Part shown: one piece after another, positions 1 to 10,391 of the stretch
Layout of the letters: every line of letters begins with the position of its first letter
Position numbering within the stretch: the stretch's first letter is position 1
From: Calamus simplicifolius
Lineage: Eukaryota; Streptophyta; Magnoliopsida; Arecales; Arecaceae
Direction of reading: 5' to 3'
Length of the DNA stretch: 64,000 nt
Assembly: GCA_900491605.1 (NCBI GenBank)
Contig: UESW01004239.1
Location: forward strand, 1-64,000
Notes under the pieces: generated by a model
Database searches by the model: none
What the model was told of the DNA's origin: nothing
Seen by the model: only the letters and a program-made list of their open reading frames with translations
Program-made: the position numbers and the translations under genes

Positions 1-325
1 GCTCGGCTTCCCCGAGCTTCCGAGCTCGGCTCCCGAGCTTCCCTAGCTCCTCCCCGAGCTTCCCGTAGCTCGCTCCCGAGCTCCCATAGCTCATCTCCGA
101 GCTCCCATAGCTCGGCTCCCGAGCTTCCCTAGCTCGGCTCCCCCGAGCTTCATAGCTCGGCTTCCCGAGCTCCCATAGCTCGGCTTCCCCGAGCTTCCTA
201 GCTCGGCTCTCCCGAGCTCCCATAGCTCGGCTCTCCCGGCTCCCATAGCTCCCGGCTTCCCAGCTCCGAGCTCCATAGCTCGGCTCTCTCGAGCTCCATA
301 GCTTCCCGAGCCTCCATGGCCCGGC
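1..325 (+). repeat. Stem-loop tandem array in LTR1
   Basis: Units of about 24 bases, such as AGCTCGGCTTCCCCGAGCT, repeat head to tail. Each unit is a short inverted repeat: stem AGCTCGG/CCGAGCT with a 4-5 base loop. The same array recurs in LTR2, in LTR3 and in the right-hand element. Open frames across it are a product of the repeat and are not counted as genes. Confidence 0.9.
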
Positions 326-623
326 TTCACTGAACGATCCACGATCCAATACTCACCTCCGCGGAACCTGACGCGGGAGAGCCTAAGCCTTCGTAACACA
401 TCCTAGGCAAGGAATCATGTCGAGAAGTGGTCTAGAACCTATCAAGGCTACCTGGACCTACACACCTACCAGATCTCAAGCCATCAAGGAGCTCTCCTAG
501 CCGTCGATCCCCTAACAACAAGATACGGATCCCAACGGCCCCACAACGGCCTGATTCGATCCACCTCCGTATCCTAACAACCTCTGAACCTTCCAGAAGG
601 CGCTCAAGATCCAGGTGACAGCC

Positions 624-630
624 TATAAAT
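624..630 (+). promoter_or_regulatory. LTR TATA box (TATAAAT)
   Basis: GCCTATAAATATCACACTCA is conserved at 14,662, at 19,746 and, on the other strand, at 56,999. It lies about 290 bases before the LTR end, a normal place for the U3/R promoter of an LTR retrotransposon. Confidence 0.8.
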
Positions 631-920
631 ATCACACTCAGATTCCCTCAGGTACGCGCGCTCACACCCTCACTCCCACTCCTCCCTGCTCGTCGGTGCT
701 CTGCCCCCTAGAGCTCCCGATTGGCCGCCCCCGGAGAGACTCCCCGGAGAGATCCACCTCCCATTTTCTGTTGATCGCCGATTTCTTCCCCACTGACTTG
801 AGCGTCGGAGGGTCTTCCGCGGAGGGCCACCCCCAACGCCTCTCGCGCGAGGACTTGTGTGCAGGTCCGCCCCTGGAGATCGACGCGCCCGAGTCGGAGG
901 ACGGATCCCGGCGGCAACAG

Positions 921-939
921 ATTGGCGCTAGAGGAAGGG
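921..939 (+). other. Primer binding site of Tat-1
   Basis: ATTGGCGCTAGAGGAAGGG lies one base past the LTR end. TTGGCGC-type sequences are usual primer sites in plant Tat/Athila elements. The priming tRNA cannot be named from the window alone. No such site follows LTR2. Confidence 0.75.
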
Positions 940-1003
940 CCTCAAGTCCCATTAAAACTTGAAGAAAGGAGATAAGGATCTAATCTGGAGTAGAACCTCT
1001 CTA

Positions 1004-2560
1004 ATGGCCAATCGGAGAAGAGCAACCTCTGAAGCCCAAGATCAGGTCGCTTCCCAGAGGCCTGATCCGACGAGCGGTGTAGCGCCGCAACCTCCACCAT
1101 CGAAACCCCGTCACCGCCTGCCATCCCGGTGACCCAGGACCAGTTTGCCTCGCTGGTCCAGCAAGTCCAGGCCCTGACCCACCTGGTCCAGGAGCGCCTT
1201 ACGGCTCCTCCCGCTCCACACTTTCATAAGGAGGCGCGATTCCTTCTTCGCCGGCAACTTCCTCCTCCGTCCGCAAATCCGCGGACCCCCCACATCGCCC
1301 AGAGGGGAGCCAGTCCCGCGAGGCGGTTACGACAGATCCTCCCAGATCTCGGCGAGCCCGATCCCTCTCCCGGTGACCTCCCACCATGATTCGACGCCGT
1401 CCCTGCGATCCTCTCGCCCAGCTCCTCCTCTGACCGGCGAAGAGGAGATCCGTCGTCAGATCCAGGAGATGCGTCAGAGCTGGACGCCGCCAAGCAGGCC
1501 CATCCGCCCCAGCCCAAAGCGGAGCAGGGCATCCCTTTCTCTAAGGGATCATGGAGGAAGTGATTCCCTCCCATGTCAAGCTACCAGCCGTCGAACCCTA
1601 CCACGGCTCTTCTGACCCGGACGACCATCTTAGCAGCTTCCGGTCAATAATGATGTTCCACGGAGCATCCGATGCGGTCCTCTGCCGCGCTTTCCCCTCC
1701 ACCCTCAGAGGATCGCCCGAACCTGGTTCAATGCTTTGAAGCCAGGTTCCATCGATTCATTTGACGAGCTGAGCCACCTTTTTATTGGCCAGTTCGTCAG
1801 CAGCCGCCGCCACCGACGAAGATCTGACTCCCTCTCCGAAGTTAAGCAGAGAGAGGGGGAGTCCTTGAGAAATTACCTTGGCCGTTTAATAAGGCCATGT
1901 TGGAGGTGGACCACCTTAATCATGAGGTGGCTATGTCCGCCCTGGCGGGGGGAGTCTCGAAGGAAAGCGACTTCTACCTGGCTATGGAAGTCAGCTACCC
2001 CCCAGCCTCTCTGATATGATGGCCCTGGCGGACAAATACGCTAGGGTCGAAGAATCGCGGAGAGTTGCCCGCCGAGCAGGCAAAGAAGAAGGAGCCCAAA
2101 GGCCCCGACAGGCACCGTCCCGCCCGTCGCCAAGTCCGCCTCGCCGCCAAAGAGTCCCCCGCTGCCGCCAAGGAATCGCTCCCGGAGCCCTCCCAGGCGA
2201 TTCGATCGCAAATCCTCATGGAGATAGAGCGCCAGCTCCCCCGGCCAGTGCCTCTCCGAGGGAACCCGACCCGAAGAGATCCCACCAAGTACTGCCGCTA
2301 CCACCGGGAGCACGGCCACGACACTGAAGAATGCTGGCAGCTGAAAAATGAAATCGAGAGGCTGATCCAGCGGGGGCGACTGAATCAGTTCAGGAGGGCG
2401 CCCGAGCCACAACAAGGAGGTGACCGCCAGCCCGAACTTCAACAACCTCCTCCTCCACCGAATCCGCCCGTGATCGGCCGCATCAACATGATCGAAGAGG
2501 CCGGCGGATCGAGCCCCAGGGGCGACAGTGAAGGATCGGCGCCAAAGAAGGCACGGACGG
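1004..2560 (+). pseudogene. gag: Tat-1 gag, frameshifted
   Basis: Gag would form the capsid and bind the element's RNA in cytoplasmic particles. A likely start at 1004 opens a proline-rich N-terminus. A Retrotrans_gag-type region runs from about 1551 to 2030, with FDELSHLFIGQFVSS and EGESLRNYLGRL as recognisable pieces. A degenerate zinc knuckle (CRYHREHGHDTEECWQLK) lies near 2293-2346, as is usual in the Tat lineage. The reading moves through all three frames, with changes before 1129, near 1380, near 1550, near 1735 and near 2020, so no full protein can be made. Confidence 0.85.
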
Positions 2561-3066
2561 GCGAGCTCTCCTTCTCCGACGATGATCTCCAAGGGATACA
2601 GCTTCCCCATGATGACGCACTAGTTGTATCCCTCAATTTGAATAACTATGATGTAAGCCGAATCCTTGTTGATAGTGGAAGTTCGGTGAATGTTTTGTAC
2701 CTCGGTGTGTTTGCCAGGATGAAATTACTCATGGAAAACCTTCGAGCCGTGGATTCCACCCTGATGGGATTCACAGGCGACGTCATCGTCCCGGAAGGGG
2801 TCGTCACCCTGACGGTCCGCGCGGGAACCTGGCCCCTTGTAGCCATTATCCAGACAGACTTCCTAGTAACCGACCTCAGATCCCCATACAATGCAATATT
2901 CGGCAGGCCCGGCCTGATGTCCCTCAAGGCAGTTGTCTCCATCCCGCATCTATCCATGAAATTTCCCACCGAGCGAGGAGTTGGAGTTGTTCGAGGAAGT
3001 CAGCCATGGCTCGGCAGTGCTTCGTTACAAGCCTTCAGTCTAGAATGCCGGAAGTTGATGGGCTAG
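2561..3066 (+). pseudogene. PR: Tat-1 aspartic protease
   Basis: This retropepsin would cut the Gag-Pol polyprotein. The active-site motif ILVDSGSSVNVLY is at about 2662-2700. A conserved YNAIFGRPGL stretch follows near 2887. This part reads in one frame with the end of gag, from 2065 to 3066, and is the longest uninterrupted coding stretch of the element. It then runs into a stop, and the reverse transcriptase continues in another frame. Confidence 0.85.
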
Positions 3067-4026
3067 ATGCTCGCGAGGACTTCGCCGAACAGGAGGAGAA
3101 CCGGCAGAGGAATTGGAGGAGGTGCCATTGGATGAGGCTCGTCCCGACCGAACCATAAAAATCGGGTCGCTGCTCAAAGGAGAGCCTCGGCACAGATTGA
3201 TCAGGTTCCTCCGAAGCAACGCTGACATCTTCGCCTGGTCCGCCTCCGACATGCCAGGGATCAGCCCCGAGGTTCTCGTCCATCGTCTCAATGTGGACGA
3301 GATGCACAGGCCCGTCAAGCAGAAGAAGAGGAGCTTCGCCCCGGAACGACAAAAGGCCATTGAAGAAGAGGTAGACAAACTCATCAAGGCAATTTCGTCC
3401 GGGAGGTAAATTATCCGAGCTGGCTATCAAATGTCGTCATGGTGAAGAAGTCGAACGGCAAGTGGAGGATCTGCATCGACTTCACCGACCTCAACAAAGC
3501 CTGCCCGAAGGACAGCTTCCCCCTTCCCTCGGATCGACCAGCTCGTGGACGCCACCTCAGGCCACCAGATGCTGTCATTCATGGACGCCTATTCAGGCTA
3601 CAATCAGATCCGAATGGCCCCTGAGGATGAAGAAAAGACCGCCTTCATAACCGACCGAGGTACTTACTGTTACCGTGTATGCCTTTTGGTCTTAAAAATG
3701 CAGGTGCCACCTACCAGAGGCTGGTTAACAAAGTATTCAAGGAGCAAATCGGCCGGAATATGGAGGTGTACGTGGACGACATGCTGGTCAAAAGCAAGGA
3801 GGCATCACAGCATGTCGAGGACCTCTCAGAGAGCTTTGCAACGCTGCGCAAGTATGGGATGAGACTCAATCCGACCAAATGCGCCTTCGGCGTTAACTCC
3901 GGGAAGTTTCTCGGCTTCATGGTCTCCCAGCGAGGTATCGAAGCTAACCCCCAGAAGATTCAAGCTCTCCAACAAATGGCGCCCCCGGCATCTGTTAAAG
4001 AGGTCCAGCGCCTAACGGGAGGATAG
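3067..4026 (+). pseudogene. RT: Tat-1 reverse transcriptase, frameshifted
   Basis: The enzyme would copy element RNA into DNA. Motifs seen in order are GKWRICIDFTDLNKACPKD (about 3457), FMDAYSGYNQIRMAPEDEEK (about 3578), MPFGLKNAGATYQRLVNKVF (3679) and the catalytic YVDD at 3769-3780, then FLGFMVSQRGIEANP. Frame changes fall near 3410-3440, near 3530 and near 3670. The ILEWTVPTS-like thumb of other gypsy clades is replaced by the Tat-type VKEVQRLTGG end. Confidence 0.9.
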
Positions 4027-4560
4027 CGGCTCTTAACCGCTTTGTGGCGCGGTCGGCCGAGAGATGCCTCCCCTTCTTCAAAACCCTCCGGTCGGCTAAA
4101 AACTTCCAGTGGACTCCTGAATGCCAAAAGTCATTTCAAGATCTCAAGAAGTACCTCGGCTCGCCCCCACTCCTCAGCAGTCCGGCCCCGGGAGACCCTA
4201 TTCTTGTACCTGGCTGTTTCAGAAGGTGCGTCTGTTCGGTGCTGGTCAAGAAGAAGGCAAAGTCCAGAAGCCGATCTACTATGTCAGCAGGCTACTCCGC
4301 GATGCGGAGACAAGGTACAGCAGAATTGAAAAGATGGTGTTGGCCTTAATCACCTCAGTTCGGAAGCTGCGACCGTACTTCCAAGCACATTCCGTGACGG
4401 TCCTGACCGACCAACCCATCAAGGCGGTAGTCCACCGTCCCGAGACATCGGGAAGAATGACCAAGTGGGCCGTCGAGCTAAGCGAGCATGACATACACTT
4501 TCAGCCTCGCCCAGCCATCAAAGCTCAGGTGCTAGCCGACTTCCTCCTCGAGTGTACCAT
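4027..4560 (+). pseudogene. RNH: Tat-1 RNase H, first domain
   Basis: This is the retroviral-type RNase H attached to RT, which removes the RNA strand of the hybrid. Recognisable pieces are FQWTPECQKSFQDLKKYL, then KPIYYVSRLLRDAETRYSRI near 4270-4330 and VLTDQPIKAVVHRPETSGRM near 4400. Frame changes occur near 4030 and near 4210-4250. A second RNase H follows. Confidence 0.85.
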
Positions 4561-5076
4561 CCCGGAGGACGGTTCTACCCCAGACTCCCCGAAGAACCAA
4601 AATCTGGAGCCCGGTGGCTCCTCCATGTCGACGGGTCATCTAATGCCCATCGCTCCGGTGCGGGCCTGGTTCTCACCAGTCCGGAGGGGATAACCTTTGA
4701 ATATGGCGTCCGATTCTCCTTCCCGGCCTCCAACAACGAAGCCGAGTACGAAGCCCTGTTAGCCGGCCTCCGAATCGCCCGCAATCTGAAGGTGGAGAAG
4801 CTTAATGCCTTCACCGACTCTCAGCTGGTAGCCGGCCATGTACGAGGAGAGTTTGAAGCCCGGGAGCCGAACATGGTTCGATATCTTCAGGAGGTGCGGA
4901 GCCTGCTTCCCCATTTTGCCGAATTTGAAATCATTCAGATTCCCAGATCCGAGAATGCCCGCGCCGACCTACTCTCCCGATTGGCGACCGCGGAGTCAAT
5001 GGATGCCGAGCAAAAGTTCCACCTGGAGACTCTGGAAAGCCCAGCATCGCGAAGCCGACCGAATAATGCAAGTTGA
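4561..5076 (+). pseudogene. aRNH: Tat-1 second (additional) RNase H domain
   Basis: WLLHVDGSSNAHRSGAGLVL (about 4612), NNEAEYEALLAGLRIA (about 4732) and FTDSQLVAGHVRGEF (about 4810) give the D-E-D core of a cellular-type RNase H. ENARADLLSRLA closes it near 4960. A second RNase H between the first and integrase is a known mark of the Tat lineage, so this supports the family call. This domain reads in one frame from 4552 to 5076. Confidence 0.85.
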
Positions 5077-6383
5077 GGCCGAACCATCATGGTTCGACCC
5101 TATCCTCAAATATCTCAAAGAAGGGTCGCTTCCACCCGACCGGAGAGAGGCTAGAAAGCTGAAGCTGCAGGCCACCCACTACGTGCTGATCGACAACCAG
5201 CTTTACAAACGGTCCTTCTCCATGCCGCTGCTCAGATGCCTTCGCCCGTCCGAAGCAGATTATGCTCTGCGCGAAGTGCATGAAGGGATTTGCGGCAACC
5301 ATCTGGGAAGCCGGTCCCTATGCCACAAGGTGCTGCGACAAGGCTACTACTGGCCGACCATGCAGAAGGATGCAGACGACCTAGTCCGAGCCTGCGACCC
5401 TGCCAGAGGCACTCAAGCATCCAAAGGCTCCCCTCCGCCGAACTAGTTTCCATATCCTCCGCTTGGCCCTTCGCCAAATGGGGGATGGACATCCTCGGCC
5501 CATTCCCGCTTGCCACGGGCAGCGGAAATTCTATTTGTCGCCATCGACTACTTCACTAAATGGGTCGAGGCGGAAGCAGTTGCACAAATAACCGAGGCAC
5601 GGGCCAGAGATTTTGTATGGAGGTCCATCATCTGCCGATTCGGCCTCCCGCATACCATAATCACCGATAACGGTAAGCAGTTTGACAACTCCAAATTCCG
5701 CCAGTTCTGTGAGGAGCATGGAATCCGTCACCACCTCACCTCGGTCGGGCACCCACAAGCCAACGGAGCGGCCGAAGTGACCAACAGGACCCTCCTTCAG
5801 GGAATCAAAGCTCGCCTTTCCAGAGCCCAAGGCAGGTGGGCGGATGAGCTGCACCATGTCTATGGGCCTACCGCACCACCCCGAGAATCCCGACAGGCGA
5901 AACCCCATTCCGGATGGCTTTCGGCACAGAGGCCGTTATCCCTGTGGAAATAGGCCTCCCATCGTTGCGGGTGGAAAGCTACTCAGAGGAAGCTAGCAAC
6001 GAACAGCTCCGCACCAACCTCGACCTGGTAGAGGAGATTAGAGAGAAGGCCCGGATCAGAGTGGCTGCTATCAACAAAGGGTGGCCCGTTACCACGCCTC
6101 CAGAGTCAAAGGGAAAGCCTTCCTGCCCGGCGACCTTGTCCTCCGAAAGGCCTCTGTTTCCAAACCGCTGGAACAAGGAAAGCTGGCGCCAAACTGGGAA
6201 GGCCCGTACCAAGTAGCGGAGATCATTGGACCGGGAACCTACAAGCTGCAAGATTTGAATGGGAAATCCATCCCCGGACGTGGAACTCGGACAATCTCCG
6301 TAAATATTATCAATAGGGTACGTCCTCTCCAAGTCCATTTTCATATGCCTCATTATACCTTCCTGTCGCACATTTTTTCGTAA
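5077..6383 (+). pseudogene. IN: Tat-1 integrase, frameshifted
   Basis: Integrase would insert the DNA copy into the chromosome. The N-terminal zinc-binding part lies near 5270-5400 (EVHEGICGNHLGSRSLCHKV, QGYYWPTMQKDAD). The catalytic core shows D in GMDILGPF (5488), D in IITDNGKQF (5666) and E in NGAAEVTNRT (5774). The C-terminal GPY-type motif LAPNWEGPYQVAEI lies near 6190-6230. Frame changes fall near 5400, 5510, 5860 and 6085. No chromodomain is seen, as expected for Tat. Confidence 0.9.
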
Positions 6384-6459
6384 TTTGCAATGAAATCATT
6401 ATGCACTACATTGCCAAAGATTGCAAAAGAAATAGATGCTGCTTACCAATCCTCGGCAC

Positions 6460-7012
6460 GACCGAGCCTGCTGAACCTTTCTCGAACCTTGGCAGGGCCA
6501 AGTAAAATTCTCCGAACCTCGGCTGGGCCGAGCAACAAATTCTCGAACCTTGGCAGGGCCAAGTAAAAATTCTCCGAACCTCGGCTGGGCCGAGCAACAA
6601 ATTCTCGAACCTTGGCAGGGCCAAGTAAAATATTCTCCGAACCTCGGCTGGGCCGAGCAACAAATTCTCCGAACCTTGGCAGGGCCAAGTAAAAATTCTC
6701 CGAACCTCGGCTGGGCCGAGCAACAAATTCTTCGAACCTTGGCAGGGCCAATTCTCCGTAAAAAACCTTCTCCGAACCTCGGCTGGGCCGAGCAACAAAT
6801 TCTCCGAACCTTGGCAGGGCCAAGTAAAATATTCTCCGAACCTCTGGGCCGAGCAACAAATTCTCCGAACCTTGGCAGGGCCAAGTAAAATATTCTCGAA
6901 CCTCGGCTGGGCCGAGCAACAAATTCGAACCTTGGCAGGGCCAAGTAAAAATTCTCCGAACCTTGGCAGGGCCAAGTAAAATATTCTCCGAACCTCGGCT
7001 GGGTCGAGCAAA
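6460..7012 (+). repeat. 57-base stem-loop tandem array, first array of the 3' region
   Basis: About nine units alternate two short inverted repeats: CTTGGCAGGGCCAAG and CTCGGCTGGGCCGAG, joined by TAAAAATTCTCCGAAC-type linkers. The two stems differ by a paired T-A to C-G change that keeps the stem. The same repeat occurs at 8265-8500 and, on the other strand, at 63,195-64,000. The long open frames across it arise from the repeat length and are not genes. Confidence 0.92.
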
Positions 7013-8264
7013 GATTCAGGCTAAAATACCGGCGGAAAACCAAGTACGCACCCCGTTAAAGCCGAAGGACTTCCCAATAGTTCCAAAACTTCGGTCGGTT
7101 TGGAAAAAGACACACTGAGCGAAAACCGTCAACGCGCACAAAGAATGTGCCTCCGGCAAACCCCTAAAGGGTTCAATAAGCCCCGCGTAACCGGCCACGA
7201 GCCCCAAAGCAAAGCTAGGGAATTCCCCTTTGCTACTAAAGTCTTTGGGCAACGCCCCTATAACCCGTTGAATAAAGCGTCTATCTCAAACAGAGCTGTG
7301 ACTCAGCGCGTGAACCAGTGGAGCCACCCAGGCTCCCCAACTATTATACGAATGACATTTTTGGAGCCAAAAACCCATGAGATAAGAAGATTATCCAAAC
7401 AAAGCCCTTTTTCATTAACTGAAGAGGGAGAGTACAAAAAAAAGACAGAAGAAACAAAAACAAGAAGCAAAGGAGGCCCCAACTAAGGTTCGGTGTCGCT
7501 CTCGAACGCCAGCAGGTCCTCCAGGCGCTCAGTGAGGTCAGCGACCTGCTGGTGGAGCACGCAATCTCCTCCCTTTGCCGGTCCGCCACCCGGCGCAGGG
7601 CCTCCGTCTCCCTCGTGGAGACATCCACGTACTCCTCGACGACCCTCACGAGCTGCTGTTGGCTCGCAAGGGTCGAGGCCAGGCCCAACCCATCAACAGT
7701 AACCGTGGGACGACCACTTGGCGGGTGAAGCAAACCGACGATCAATGCATGCAATTCCTCGGATGATCGTCCTCCTTGAGAGCCATGGCCGAATGCTGCT
7801 TCGAAGCTTAAACAAGGGATGGCTAAGACCAACGTCCCTGGTCATATTTATACTTGCCAGGCGAGTATCTCGATCGGTCGCGCCATAGCCACCGACCTAT
7901 GAGAACTCGCCACATGTCATCGCTTTAGTGCCTGCGGAATCCAAAGGGCCATGCCCCATCCCGAGAAAGATCGGTAAACACGTACGGACTACTCGGGAAC
8001 CCCCCTGAACAGAGTACTTCCTAATCTGCCGGCCCCCGTCATAAATGCTCCCAACACTTCCCCAAGCTCTTTTAAAGCTGGCCCCCTTTTCGGGAAGCAC
8101 AAAAAAGAAAGAAATCCAGCGCCTGACGGTGACTCGTCCCCTCGGGAGGGATAATGTCATAAATAAAGAGCGTGACCATGTGCCGCCCGTCCCATCCTGA
8201 CGCCTTTCACCAAGCGCCGTAGGGACCTAACACTACGGCTCATAGTGGCAACTAAGTCATTTCT
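7013..8264. other. Spacer of the Tat-1 3' region
   Basis: About 1.25 kb of mixed sequence between two arrays of the same stem-loop repeat. It holds one candidate small antisense gene (7487-7832). Nothing else was recognised. The matching part of the right-hand element lies beyond the window, so conservation cannot be judged here. Confidence 0.6.
7487..7832 (-). pseudogene. Small antisense coiled-coil ORF, uncertain
   Basis: On the minus strand a frame opening at 7832 gives a short protein with a heptad-like stretch (LVRVVEEYVDVSTRETEALR). A second stretch in a neighbouring frame, VADLTERLEDLLAFESD, ends at a stop at 7487. Together they look like one coiled coil broken by a one-base shift near 7570. 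It lies between pol and the large antisense gene and reads in the same direction as that gene. No family was recognised, and it may be chance coding. Confidence 0.35.
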
Positions 8265-8500
8265 CCGAGCCCCAAATCTCCGAACCTCGGCTGAGTCGAG
8301 CTACAAATTCTCCGAACCTTGGCAGGGCCAAGTAAAAAGCTCTCCGAACCTCGCTCGGCCGAGCGACAAATCTCCGAACCTTGGCAAGGCCAAGTAAAAA
8401 AATTCTCCGAACCTCGGCTGGGCCGAGCTACAAACTCTCCGAACCTTGGCAGGGCCAAGTAAAAATTTTCGAACCTCGGCAAGGCTGAGCCGCGAATATT
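8265..8500 (+). repeat. Second block of the 57-base stem-loop array
   Basis: Four to five units of the same CTTGG...CCAAG / CTCGG...CCGAG repeat as 6460-7012, separated from it by 1.25 kb. Several units carry substitutions that weaken a stem, for example CTCGCTCGGCCGAG at about 8351-8364. Confidence 0.88.
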
Positions 8501-8708
8501 CGAGCGAGACATAAATCACCGAGCGTCGAACCAAGATAAGGAGCATGTTACGCCGAACAATCTTCAGACTGTCGCTTGCGAACCCCGACTAGTTCGGATA
8601 GCGCGGGATCCTCGCCTAAAAATGAGCGGGACGCCTTTGTACCCCACGACCGACAACAACAAGCTCGGCACAAAAGAGATAAAGATCGAGAAATAGAATG
8701 GAACTCTC

Positions 8709-8714
8709 TTTATT
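8709..8714 (-). terminator. AATAAA polyadenylation signal of the antisense module
   Basis: Minus-strand GATGGCAATGAAATAAAGAG is conserved at 62,945-62,964. It lies after a T- and GT-rich stretch, as plant 3' ends often do. Confidence 0.5.
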
Positions 8715-9538
8715 TCATTGCCATCAAAACCAATTACAAATGCCTGAAAGGCGTTACAAGAGCATTGAAATGCATAAAATAAAGACAAGTACAAAGCTCG
8801 GGCAACTGCTCCAAAGCAGATCTGGGCAACTGTGATGCTTCGGCGTCCGGACTGCAGAACAGATAAGCCGCATCCAGTCAGCTCGGGCCGATAATGGCGG
8901 GAGACTTGGACCAATAATTGCGGCCAGCTTCAGTCAATAATGATATCTCGGTGGCCCAACCAAGATATCAGGGTGACTGGAAAGGACGGATGGAAGGCCA
9001 TCCCAGACCACCCAATCGAGGGACCCTTCGGCGAGCAGGTAGGAAGCCAGCGGACCTGGCATCGGAAAGCTCTCCAAACCGAGTGTGCACCGCCCCAACT
9101 TGCCCAAACTCCAAGGCAAGGTGTCGCGGGCGGCCCACTTTCACCCCCTCCCCATGTGGCAAAAGATTCCCCAGGTGGGCGAGCCCAGGAATCCGAGTCA
9201 AGGGAGGAGGAGAAGTTCAAGCGAGCCATGGGGAACCCGCGTGCACCTCCTACCATACGTCCCCGAAGGGGAACCACAAAGGTCACACCGGAAGAGCATG
9301 TGTGCGCTCTCCGTGTGATCTCTGCACCCTCCTGTGCGCTCTCCATATGATCTCCGGGACTCATCCCCTAAGGGCGAGCCATCCTTCGGCAGCTCCTTCA
9401 TCACCCCAGCTATCCGGTGGCGAAGGGCTTGTAAGAGGAAAGCTCAGTCCTCCCACTCGCAACAGCAGAGAAACGAGCATGATGGAAACTCTAGTGGGAG
9501 AAAAACTTTGGGGATGACTTAACACTACCCCACTTCCC

Positions 9539-9547
9539 CTTTTTATA
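9539..9547 (-). promoter_or_regulatory. Antisense TATA box
   Basis: Reading minus, GGCCTATAAAAAGGGGAAGT is a strong plant TATA context. The match at 62,119-62,127 in the second Tat element supports it. Confidence 0.6.
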
Positions 9548-10152
9548 GGCCAAAAATGGACGGGAACAATTACCAAGGCTATAAGCCCCGAGATTCAAAC
9601 ACCTGGGCCATACCTCCACGTGGCCCCCAGGTTGAAAGCGGCACCCTAGTGCGTGCCGAGCCCACCGCCTGGACTATGACGCATGCAAAGATTTCCTCTT
9701 GATCCCGAATCGCAATCATTAAATGCAGAGAATCGTCCACCGGCATTACGGAAACTGGCATAATCAGGGGATCGTCCTACGAAAATAATGTCCTTCAATG
9801 GTAAACGGTTGCGTGCGCCGTACGTCAAAATGATCCGCATGGGAAAGGAACACCTTCCGGGAAGCGCCAAAACAGCTTTATGTTCCCAGCAGTGCCGTAT
9901 CATCAATTTCGGTGAAATAAAAACCAATTCACCTGCAGAGCGGCAGGGCGCTGGCAGAACAGCAAAAAAGCGCGAAAACCGATTGTCCGCCGATCGCTCC
10001 CTGATAAAGTTGGTTGCTCGGAGAACTTGTGCGACAAAATGGAGCATCTCAAAGCAAAAATGATCGCGAAGGCTACACAAACTATTCTTTCATTCAACAA
10101 AAAATGAAGTGACCAAAGGAAGCGAAAAATACTTCGACAACCACCCTCATCT
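9548..10152. other. Conserved spacer between the antisense module and the large antisense gene
   Basis: About 600 bases that match 61,460-62,115 of the right-hand element in inverted orientation. No conserved reading frame was found, and the open frames differ between copies. From 9963 onward the sequence is also repeated at 14,971. It may hold the promoter of the downstream antisense module. Confidence 0.55.
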
Positions 10153-10250
10153 GTCGGCCCTAGCCGACCTACTTTGCCCGTCGGTCCTAGCCGACCAACT
10201 TTGCCCGTCGGCCCTAGCCGACCTACCTTGTCCGTCGATCTTAACCGATT
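10153..10250 (+). repeat. Stem-loop array GTCGGC-CCTA-GCCGAC
   Basis: Four units of about 25 bases, each holding GTCGGCCCTAGCCGAC or a variant, a perfect 6-bp stem with a 4-base loop. The array recurs at 15,160-15,230 and in inverted, longer form at 61,277-61,453. It sits just past the 3' end of the antisense gene. Confidence 0.85.
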
Positions 10251-10391
10251 GGCTTCATTTCTCAAGTCTGCGATTGAGGCGAAATTTGGAGCAAAAGGCC
10301 ATCCAAAGAAAAACACTCAAATAGAAACAGAAAGTTCATTCATTGAGAGACATCAGTCAAATTTTCAGAAAGCAAAGCACAAAGGTGGCTC

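Larger units (their letters stand above)
1..919 (+). repeat. 5' LTR of Tat-1, partial (LTR1)
   Basis: The sequence from about 330 to 919 matches 14,350-14,965 and 19,435-20,049 closely. It ends in GGCAACA, giving the terminal CA, and a primer binding site follows at once. The other two copies are about 1.3 kb long, so roughly 0.4 kb of this LTR lies left of the window. It holds a stem-loop array, a TATA box and a transcribed region. Confidence 0.93.
8709..9547 (-). other. Conserved antisense transcription-unit-like module (Tat-1 copy)
   Basis: On the minus strand a TATA box (TATAAAAAG, 9547-9539) lies about 840 bases before an AATAAA signal (8714-8709). The right-hand Tat element keeps both signals at almost the same spacing (62,119 and 62,956). 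A conserved ATG follows the TATA box and opens a short leader-like peptide, but the two copies shift frame soon after. This looks more like a non-coding or decayed transcript than a protein gene. Function is unknown. Confidence 0.5.

Noticed and set aside
6399..7043. Open frames of up to 214 codons, rich in repeated WPCQGSENLLLGPAEVR-like words
   Set aside because: They come only from the 57-base array, whose length is a multiple of three. Three overlapping frames on one strand are all open, and there is no known domain.
8918..9517. 199-codon plus-strand frame in the antisense module
   Set aside because: It is not conserved in Tat-2, has overlapping open frames on both strands and no recognisable domain.
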